NCBI GenBank assembly: GCA_029222685.1
Contig: JARHVB010000020.1
Coordinates: 99,502 to 163,501 of the forward strand
Direction: 5' to 3'
Source: Terripilifer ovatus
GTDB taxonomy: Bacteria > Pseudomonadota > Alphaproteobacteria > Rhizobiales > Beijerinckiaceae
Length of the DNA: 64,000 nucleotides
A program made the translations under genes and the position numbers. Below the pieces are notes generated by a model. It was not told the origin of the DNA. It saw nothing but the letters and a program-made list of their open reading frames with translations, and searched no databases. Below are positions 46,530 through 53,216 of this stretch, one piece after another (the first letter of the stretch is position 1; each line of letters starts with the position of its first letter).

Positions 46530-46901
46530 TTATCCGCGGATTTCGATGTGCTCGCCGTCGGGTCCGCGAAACACCACGCGCCGCCAGTTCTCTTCGCCGG
46601 GCTCGCGCGCGCCTGTCTTGTGTGGCTCGGTGACGACGCCGATGTTGGCCGCCTTCAGGGCCGCCACCGCATAGTCGAACTCGTCGCTGATCAGGCAGAA
46701 ATGAAAGCCCTGCATCGGCAAGCGCTCCTCGCCGACGAGTTCCAGCACCGTGTCGCCGAGCTTGAGGTAGGCGATGCTAGTGCCGCCCGGCGTCACGTAG
46801 TCGTTGTATTTCCGGAAGCCGAAATGATGCTCGTAGAACGCGACGGATTTTGCCAGGTCGGCGACGTCGAGCGCGACATGATCTATGCGTTTGTACGGCA
46901 T
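46530..46901 (-). CDS. VOC (glyoxalase/bleomycin-resistance fold) protein
   Basis: A 123-residue single VOC domain: RIDHVALDVADLAKSVAFYE with a metal-site His near the start, TVLELVGEE, FHFCLISDEFDYAV and the C-terminal GPDGEHIEIRG with the last metal ligand Glu. Could be a lactoylglutathione-lyase-like, epimerase or dioxygenase enzyme; the substrate cannot be assigned. It converges on the flavoprotein gene with 5 bp between stops. The start is set at the MPYKRIDH Met; the frame continues upstream into repeat sequence. Confidence 0.82.
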   Translation of the reverse strand: MPYKRIDHVALDVADLAKSVAFYEHHFGFRKYNDYVTPGGTSIAYLKLGDTVLELVGEERLPMQGFHFCLISDEFDYAVAALKAANIGVVTEPHKTGAREPGEENWRRVVFRGPDGEHIEIRG

Positions 46902-46940
46902 GGGCAATGTTCTCCGCGGCCTTGCGTCCTCCACCACGCC

Positions 46941-47070
46941 ATGCCCGGCCTTGTGCCGGGCACCCACGCCGAGGTGCGCTTGATGCTGCAGGAAGAGGCC
47001 AACGTCATCGGACCTCTTCCGCAACGGTGATGCAGCTTCACCACGTGGATGCCCGCACAAGCGCGGGCAT
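46941..47070. repeat. Interspersed repeat with two GC-rich hairpins
   Basis: ATGCCCGGCCTTGTGCCGGGCA (46941-46962) and ATGCCCGCACAAGCGCGGGCAT (47049-47070) are short stem-loops of the type widespread between genes in Hyphomicrobiales. The 86 bp between them has no coding potential. The element lies between the VOC gene and the tandem cupin genes. Confidence 0.65.
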
Positions 47071-47094
47071 GACGGCGAGGCGGTGGCCTAAGCC

Positions 47095-47712
47095 TTACAA
47101 CCCCTTACCCTTGCGCTCGCCGCGCAGGAACTCGCGCACGATCTGCTCCGTCAGCACGATCTTGGGATCGTATTCCGGCGCATCTTCCATCTGATCGAGC
47201 GTGTTCAGCCCCATCTGCCGGAAGATACGCGCCGTGGAGGAAATGATGCGCACAGGCTGCGACGGATCGGCGTTGAAATGCTGATGGATCGTGTTCGGCG
47301 GAATATAGATGTAGTCACCCGCTTCCCATTCCAGCTTCTTCACCTCTTGCTGCGGCGTCCATTCAAACACATCGGTGATCTGCACGTCGCAGTCCTGATG
47401 CATGTCGTAGCCGCGGCCCTCAAGCACATAGACGCATTCCTCGGCCAGATGCCGGTGCTTGCCCGAGCGCGAGCCCGGCGGAATGATCTGCATATAAGCG
47501 TCGACAGTCTCGATGCGCGTGTTCATCTGCTCGTTCATCAGGTGCTTCAACAGGCCCTGGCGCGACATTTCCCACGGCATCTCGCTCGGCCGCACGATTT
47601 TCTTGCGGCGCGCGTTGCGCGAGGGCGCATCCTGCGCTTCGTCGAGCAGGCGCTGATAGAGACGCTCATTGTTCTGGCCTTCGAGCCAGGCTGCACTTTC
47701 ACCCCAAGCCAT
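47095..47712 (-). CDS. Cupin-domain protein B of a tandem pair
   Basis: 205 residues from the ATG at 47710-47712, which shares a base with the preceding stop (TGATG). Single cupin domain: PPGSRSGKHRHLAEECVYVL supplies His and Glu ligands, and GDYIYIPPNTIHQHFNAD supplies the last His. Together with the upstream partner it recalls the two halves of bicupin ring-cleavage dioxygenases such as gentisate 1,2-dioxygenase, but each part here is a separate protein. Function not established. Confidence 0.85.
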   Translation of the reverse strand: MAWGESAAWLEGQNNERLYQRLLDEAQDAPSRNARRKKIVRPSEMPWEMSRQGLLKHLMNEQMNTRIETVDAYMQIIPPGSRSGKHRHLAEECVYVLEGRGYDMHQDCDVQITDVFEWTPQQEVKKLEWEAGDYIYIPPNTIHQHFNADPSQPVRIISSTARIFRQMGLNTLDQMEDAPEYDPKIVLTEQIVREFLRGERKGKGL

Positions 47713-48350
47713 CAGTAACCTCCCTTGGGATGATTGAAGTCTTCCTCGATCTCGCGCGGCTCGAAGCCCTCGCCCTCGACCGTCGCCTCGACGGGGCGTT
47801 CCTTCACCGTCTTCTGGAACAACATATTGAGGAAGAGATACATCGGCTTGGTCTTGATCACGAGCGCCCGCGCCGGCTTGGTCTTCGAGGCGTTGAAATG
47901 CTGGTGCACGCAATTGTTGTGCACGATGGCGATGTCGCCGGCCTTCCAGTCATAGCGCACGCCGTCGTGGATCTCGTAACCCTCGCCATCGAGGATGTAG
48001 AAGGCGGCTTCATTGACATGGCCATGCTTCTGCGACGAGGCGCCGGGCGCATATTCTTCCAGATGCATGTGGAAGGTCTGGGTGATGCCGTCCTTCGGCT
48101 CGACGTAATGGCGGCTGAACGCCTGCGGCCCGTCGATGAAGCCGATTTCCTTGGCCTTGCGCACGCGCGGCACGGCGCGGAGCCGATCGAGCTCCTGCTT
48201 GACGTTATATTCGCCCTGGATGCCGCGCACGAACACGCGGTCTTTCTTGCTATGGTAGAGATTGGCGCGCTTCTCTTCGAGCATCGCCGAATTGTGACCT
48301 ACTTCGGCGGGCTGTGCGCCGCCCTTTTTGACCCTTGTATCGTCATCCAT
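47712..48350 (-). CDS. Cupin-domain protein A of a tandem pair
   Basis: 212 residues. The cupin motifs are GASSQKHGHVNEAAFYILDG and GDIAIVHNNCVHQHFNAS; metal ligands (two His, Glu, His) appear intact. The charged N-terminus (RVKKGGAQPAEVGHNSAM) has no signal peptide. It is translationally coupled to the second cupin gene, and the similar NxxxHQHFNA motif in both suggests duplication and hetero-oligomer formation. Divergently transcribed from an Lrp/AsnC regulator, which probably controls the pair. Confidence 0.85.
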   Translation of the reverse strand: MDDDTRVKKGGAQPAEVGHNSAMLEEKRANLYHSKKDRVFVRGIQGEYNVKQELDRLRAVPRVRKAKEIGFIDGPQAFSRHYVEPKDGITQTFHMHLEEYAPGASSQKHGHVNEAAFYILDGEGYEIHDGVRYDWKAGDIAIVHNNCVHQHFNASKTKPARALVIKTKPMYLFLNMLFQKTVKERPVEATVEGEGFEPREIEEDFNHPKGGY

Positions 48351-48494
48351 CGGTTTCCTCCTGTGGTTTCTGTCGATTTGCGAGCCTCCGCCGAGGCAAG
48401 GTTGACCATATGGAGTGGCATATACATGTGATCGGACATTGTCATCCGTTCAGCCGTGGACCAATTTCACCCGACAACGCGGCTGATCAGCATC

Positions 48495-48517
48495 AGCAGA
48501 GAATAGTTTTCTCTGCT
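48495..48517. promoter_or_regulatory. 9-5-9 inverted repeat in the divergent cupin/Lrp promoter region
   Basis: AGCAGAGAA (48495-48503), spacer TAGTT, TTCTCTGCT (48509-48517) is a perfect dyad. It lies in the 331-bp gap between the cupin pair and the Lrp-type gene. TTACGAAA also occurs twice, at 48527-48534 and 48551-48558. The dyad is a good operator candidate for the adjacent regulator; this is inference. Confidence 0.6.
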
Positions 48518-48681
48518 TGCCCATTGTTACGAAACAACATTCCCTCTGCCTTACGAAAGATACCCATTAACCTGATAAGATAAGTGGGATATGCTAGGAA
48601 GGATAGGTTCTTGTGTTGTTTGTTCGGCGCTGACCGCCGAACGGCGCGATGCGCAAGATTCCCCGGACATGCGAGGGATTG

Positions 48682-49200
48682 ATGCTTGAAAAAACCGCCA
48701 CCGCCGAACTCATCCGCCCTGCGCGCAAGCAACAGCTCGACCTGATCGACCGCAAGATTCTCACCATCCTGCAGGATGACGCCTCCACGCCGATCGCCCA
48801 GATCGCCAGCCGCGTCGGCCTGAGCCAAACACCGTGCTGGAACCGCATTCAGCGGCTCGAACGCGATGGCGTCATCCGCGGCAGGGTGGCGCTCATCAAT
48901 GCAGCGAGCGTCGGCCTGCCGCTGACCGTGCTTGTCTCCGTGCAACTGGCCGATCATTCGCAGAAAAGCCAGGACACGCTGCGGCAGGCCGTCGCCCGCT
49001 TTCCTGAAATCGTCGAAGTGTTCCGGCTCGCCGGCGATATCGACTACCAACTGCGTCTCGCCGTGCGCAATCATGCCGAGTTCGATCTGCTCTACCAAAG
49101 CCTGGCCGCAACCGTGGCCGCCAAGTCGATCACCTCCCGCTTCGTCCTCGAAACCCTGAAGGATCGTGGCCCGCTGCCTATCGGCCTCGAACAGATCTGA
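48682..49200 (+). CDS. Lrp/AsnC-family transcriptional regulator
   Basis: 172 residues from the ATG at 48682 (GAGGG upstream; an ATG at 48649 is an alternative). N-terminal winged helix (LDLIDRKILTILQDDASTPIAQIASRVGLSQTPCWNRIQRL) and C-terminal RAM ligand-binding domain (ETLRQ-type beta-alpha fold; FRLAGDIDYQLRLAV). Lrp-like proteins sense amino acids or aromatic metabolites. Divergence from the cupin pair suggests that it regulates those genes. The downstream solute-binding protein gene begins 137 bp later. Confidence 0.9.
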   Translation: MLEKTATAELIRPARKQQLDLIDRKILTILQDDASTPIAQIASRVGLSQTPCWNRIQRLERDGVIRGRVALINAASVGLPLTVLVSVQLADHSQKSQDTLRQAVARFPEIVEVFRLAGDIDYQLRLAVRNHAEFDLLYQSLAATVAAKSITSRFVLETLKDRGPLPIGLEQI

Positions 49201-49337
49201 CGCCCCGCACTGAATTGCCTCGACGAACGGATCAAAACTGGGCAGACTTCGTTCCGGACCGCGCGATGGCGTTTCCGATCCCCCTGGATCCGAGACGCCT
49301 CCAATTTTAAAGCGGCCACACGGAGTGGGAGGGACAG

Positions 49338-50321
49338 ATGGCGACACGATCCATTGGCGTGCTTGCGGTTGGCTTGACGTGCAGCCTGGCTTTTTCAACT
49401 CTCGTCCAGACAGCGGCGATTGCACAAGACAAGCCTCTGGACGTCGTCAAGGTCGCCATTCCCCAGCGCGGCAGTTGGGAGACGGCGCCCGCCGATATCG
49501 GCCAGCAGGCCGGCATCTTCGCCAAGCACGGCATCAAGACGGAAGTGCTCTACACATCCGGCGGTGGCGAGACCATGCAGGCGCTGATCTCGGGCAGCGT
49601 CGATATCGCCGTTGCCACAGGCACAACCGCGATCATGGCTGCCTTTGCCAAGAACGCACCGATCCGGCCTGTTGCCTCATCCATCACCGGCGCCCAGGAT
49701 ATCTACTGGTACGTGCCGGCCAATTCACCGATCAAGTCCCTGAAGGATGCTGCCGGCAAGACTATCGCCTTCTCGGCTCTTGGGTCTTCCTCAAATCTTG
49801 CGACCTTGACCCTGATCAAACAGGCCGGGGTCGAGATGAAGCCTGTTGCCACCGGCGTTTCACAGGCGACCTACGCCCAGGTCATGTCGGGTCAGATAGA
49901 CGTGGGCTGGGGTGCGGTGCCGTTCGGCATCGATCTCATTCAGCAAAAGAAGATCCGGCTGGTGGGGCGTTACAGCGACATCCCGGAATACCGCGATATG
50001 ACGGCGCGCCTGGACGCAGCCAACCTGCAGTTCATCACCAAGCGGCCTGACGTCCTCAAACGCTTTCTTGCCGCCTATGGCGAGACGCTGGACTGGATGT
50101 ACAAGGGCGATGACGCCGTCAAGGCTTTCGCCAAATTCTACGACCTGCCGCTGAACGAAGTGACGATCGCCCGCGATCAGTTCTATTCGCGCAAAAGCCT
50201 TGATCTGAAGCGCCTGTCGGGCCTCGACCAAGCCATGCAGGACGCACTGGCGCTGAAATTCCTGACCAAGCCTTTGACCAAGGCCGAGCTGGACGAGATG
50301 TTCAAATACTTCATCAAGTAA
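49338..50321 (+). CDS. Orphan NMT1/SsuA-like solute-binding protein
   Basis: 327 residues from the ATG at 49338 with GGGAGGG upstream. Signal peptide cleaved after TAAIA (about residue 29). The mature domain is of the NitT/TauT/SsuA type: ADIGQQAGIFAKHGIKTEV, GGGETMQALISGSVDIAVAT and AAGKTIAFSALGSSSN. Such proteins bind sulfonates, nitrate, pyrimidines or aromatic acids for an ABC importer. No cognate permease or ATPase is adjacent; a TctC gene follows after 36 bp. Confidence 0.88.
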   Translation: MATRSIGVLAVGLTCSLAFSTLVQTAAIAQDKPLDVVKVAIPQRGSWETAPADIGQQAGIFAKHGIKTEVLYTSGGGETMQALISGSVDIAVATGTTAIMAAFAKNAPIRPVASSITGAQDIYWYVPANSPIKSLKDAAGKTIAFSALGSSSNLATLTLIKQAGVEMKPVATGVSQATYAQVMSGQIDVGWGAVPFGIDLIQQKKIRLVGRYSDIPEYRDMTARLDAANLQFITKRPDVLKRFLAAYGETLDWMYKGDDAVKAFAKFYDLPLNEVTIARDQFYSRKSLDLKRLSGLDQAMQDALALKFLTKPLTKAELDEMFKYFIK

Positions 50322-50357
50322 ACTCACCATTCTTACGCCGACGCCAGGGAGGGCAAC

Positions 50358-51359
50358 GTGAAAAAAGCCGTGCGGGCCAGTGTGTTTCTGTCTTTGTTTG
50401 CGCTTCTAGCCGGTGTTCCAGCCAGGGCCCAAATTCTTGCCGGCTCGCCGGCCAAAGCTCTGGACTTCCCCTCCCGCCCGCTCAAATTCGTCGTCGGCTT
50501 CGGACCGGGCGGCCTCGGCGACATCGCGGCGCGCGCTGTTGCACAGAAAATGGCGCTCTCGCTCGGCAAGCCCGTGGTGATCGAAAACATGCCGAGCGCC
50601 GGCGGCATGACAGCGGCCGCCTCCGTTGCACGCGGTGAGGCCGATGGACATACGTTGCTGCTGGTCAGCGGCCAGAACGCCATCGCCCCATCGCTGTTCA
50701 AATCCGTGCCCTACGACTGGGCGAACGATTTCGCCAGCGTCGCCACCATCAGCGTCTTCGATTTCGTCATCGTCACCAACAACGACAGCCCGCTTAAATC
50801 GATCAGCGACGTGATCTCCCGCGCCAAGGCCGATCCGGCCGGGTTCAACATCGGCACGATCAGCGTCGGCAGCGCGCAAAACCTGGCGGCGCTGATGTTT
50901 TCGTCGATGGCCGGTCTCAGCATTCCCATCGTCCCATTCCGCACCACCGGCGATGTGACCTCCAATCTGCTGTCGAACCAGATTCAGGTCGGCTTCGAAA
51001 CCCTGCCAGGCGTCATCGGCCAGATTCAATCGAAAAGCCTGCGCGCCCTGGCGGTTTCCTCGGACAGGCGCGTCGCTTTTCTTGCTGACGTCCCGACGAT
51101 GGCCGAAAGCGGCATCCCCGCCTATTCGCTGATTTCGTGGAACGGCGTCGTCGTCCAGAAGAAAACGCCGAAAGACATCATCACGCGTCTCAACCGCGCC
51201 ATCAACGAGGCGCTGGCCGCACCCGACGTCAGCAAGATGTTCGCCGATCTCGGTATCAACACCCGCCCCGGCCCGCCCGAGGCGATGCAGGCCATCTACG
51301 ACACCGATCTTGTGCGCTGGCGCAAAGTCATTGCGGATGCCAAAATACCGCAGCAATGA
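50358..51359 (+). CDS. TctC/Bug-family periplasmic receptor
   Basis: 333 residues from a GTG start at 50358 (GGGAGGG upstream). Signal peptide to about GVPARA (residue 24). Mature start includes FPSRPLKFVVGFGPGGLGDIAAR and VIENMPSAGGMTAAASVA: the classical Bug subgroup, like 28383. It lies between the SsuA-like receptor and a class II aldolase gene (27-bp gap), forming a three-gene unit of two different receptors and one enzyme. Confidence 0.92.
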   Translation: MKKAVRASVFLSLFALLAGVPARAQILAGSPAKALDFPSRPLKFVVGFGPGGLGDIAARAVAQKMALSLGKPVVIENMPSAGGMTAAASVARGEADGHTLLLVSGQNAIAPSLFKSVPYDWANDFASVATISVFDFVIVTNNDSPLKSISDVISRAKADPAGFNIGTISVGSAQNLAALMFSSMAGLSIPIVPFRTTGDVTSNLLSNQIQVGFETLPGVIGQIQSKSLRALAVSSDRRVAFLADVPTMAESGIPAYSLISWNGVVVQKKTPKDIITRLNRAINEALAAPDVSKMFADLGINTRPGPPEAMQAIYDTDLVRWRKVIADAKIPQQ

Positions 51360-51386
51360 ACGAACGCTGCAGGAAGACCGGAGCTC

Positions 51387-52181
51387 ATGAACACCGCGCC
51401 GCGCATCGACACGACGAAAGCCGGCATCTCGCCAGCGGAATGGCAGACGCGCGTCGACCTCGCCGCCTGCTACAGGCTCGTCGATCATTACGGAATGTGC
51501 GACCTGCACCTCAACCACATCTCCGCACGCGTCCCCGGTAACGACGAGCATTTCCTCATCAATCCATTCGGCATGATGTACGAGGAGATCACCGCCTCTT
51601 CGCTGATCAAGGTCGACTTGGCGGGAAACATGATTGCCAACTCCAATCCGGACTATGCGATCAACCTGCCGGGCTATGTGATCCATAGCGCCATTCATGG
51701 CGCGCGACACGATGTTGGCTGCGTGCTGCATACGCACACGGAAGCCGGCATGGCCGTCTCGGCATTGAAATGCGGCCTGCTGCCGCTAACCCAGACGGCG
51801 ATGCGCTGGGGCAAGATCGCCTATCATGATTTCGAAGGCGTCGTCGTCGATCTCGATGAGCAGCAGCGCCTCGTCGCCAATCTCGGCGATTGCGAGGTCA
51901 TGATCCTGCGCAACCATGGCCTGCTGGCGGTCGGCAAAACAGTCGGCCAGGCATTCAACAATATCTTCCGGCTGGAGCGCGCCTGCCGCACGCAATTGCT
52001 TGCCATGGCCTGCAATTCCGAACTCGCCCTGCCGCCGCAGGAGATCATCGCTCGCTCGAATGCCCAGCTCGCCGTGTCGCCGACCCGCGATGCCAGAGGC
52101 AATGTGCGCCCGCAGGGGTCGATCGAATGGCCGGCGCTCAAGCGCATGCTCGACCGGCGCGACCCGTCGTATCAGGATTGA
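51387..52181 (+). CDS. Class II aldolase/adducin-family protein
   Basis: 264 residues. Zinc ligands appear in VLHTHTEAGM and ILRNHGLLAVG; the N-terminal LHLNHISARVPGNDEHFLINPFG stretch is typical of the family. It is only distantly similar to the aldolase at 39528 (which begins with a TSRI...SGHVSVRVPG stretch), so the two are not a recent duplication. Last gene of the receptor-receptor-aldolase unit. Confidence 0.88.
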   Translation: MNTAPRIDTTKAGISPAEWQTRVDLAACYRLVDHYGMCDLHLNHISARVPGNDEHFLINPFGMMYEEITASSLIKVDLAGNMIANSNPDYAINLPGYVIHSAIHGARHDVGCVLHTHTEAGMAVSALKCGLLPLTQTAMRWGKIAYHDFEGVVVDLDEQQRLVANLGDCEVMILRNHGLLAVGKTVGQAFNNIFRLERACRTQLLAMACNSELALPPQEIIARSNAQLAVSPTRDARGNVRPQGSIEWPALKRMLDRRDPSYQD

Positions 52182-52457
52182 AGCACAGCCTTTGGACTGG
52201 CCATCCGGCGGCGGCGCGGCTATCAATTACAGGAGCGGTCGGATCAACGATTCGCCCATAGCGTTTACCGATCCCTTGGATCGGGAAGCCACGTTTGGTC
52301 GTTCAAAGAGCGCATTTTCTTCAAGCGAACCGACGGCCCGCTTCGCTGGAAAATGCTCTAAGCGTTAGCGGAATCTTCACCAGATTGCCGCCAGTTTGCC
52401 AGTATGCGTCCGGCCGTTGCCGGAATTCTCAGCAACGCTCGCAATGGAACTCTGGAC

Positions 52458-53117
52458 ATGACCACCTTCTCGCTCGATGCCCTTGATTTGGCAGCCCTTC
52501 TTTGCTCGAAGGTGTGCCATGATGTGATCAGCCCCGTAGGCGCCATCATTAACGGCCTCGAAGTTCTTGAAGAAGAAAAAGACGCCGAGATGCGCAGATT
52601 CGCCAACGATCTGATCAAGAAAAGCGCCCATACGGCTTCGGCCAAGCTGCAATTCTGCCGTCTCGCTTTCGGCGCGGCCGGCTCGGCCGGCGCCTCGATC
52701 GACACCGGCGACGCGGAACAGGTGGCCCGCAATCTGCTCTCCGACGACCGTATGACCTTCGAATGGATCGGCACCCGCCAGCTTATGCCGAAGAACAAGG
52801 TCAAGCTGATCCTCAACCTGTGCCTGATTGCCTCCGCATCCATTCCCCGCGGCGGCCTGCTGCGCGTGACGATTGCTGGCGAGAACGAGACCCTGGCGAT
52901 TTCGCTCGAAGCCTCAGGCCCCAACATGCGCCTGGCCAACGGTATCCCGGCCCTGCTCGCCGGCGAACCGGAAACCGGCAATATCGACGCCCATGGCATC
53001 CAGGCCTATTACACCGGCCTCGTTGCCCGCGCCTGCGACATGGAGCTTGAAGTTTCGGTCACGCCCGAGAAAGTGCGCCTCAGCGCCCGCCCGGCCGCCA
53101 TCGCTGCTGCTGCCTAA
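52458..53117 (+). CDS. chpT: Histidine phosphotransferase ChpT
   Basis: 219 residues from the ATG at 52458. The N-terminal helix SKVCHDVISPVGAIINGLEVL contains phospho-accepting His21 in the ChpT H-box context; the C-terminal part is a degenerate ATPase-like domain that no longer binds ATP in the family. ChpT passes phosphate from the CckA receiver to CtrA and CpdR in alphaproteobacteria. Here it sits 99 bp upstream of a chemotaxis operon, with ctrA on the far side. Confidence 0.9.
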   Translation: MTTFSLDALDLAALLCSKVCHDVISPVGAIINGLEVLEEEKDAEMRRFANDLIKKSAHTASAKLQFCRLAFGAAGSAGASIDTGDAEQVARNLLSDDRMTFEWIGTRQLMPKNKVKLILNLCLIASASIPRGGLLRVTIAGENETLAISLEASGPNMRLANGIPALLAGEPETGNIDAHGIQAYYTGLVARACDMELEVSVTPEKVRLSARPAAIAAAA

Positions 53118-53216
53118 CATTCAGGCGGCGGCTTTTACCGAAATCAGAACTACCCTTTAACCCATTCCGTGCACTGTGGGCGCGATGCTTTTGGCATTGT
53201 TGCACCAGGTTGCGGA

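Noticed and set aside
27000..52200. Mobile element or genomic island boundaries around the catabolic region
   Set aside because: No transposase, integrase, tRNA gene, or flanking direct repeat was seen; composition looks like the rest, and housekeeping genes (rnpB, rluD) are interspersed.
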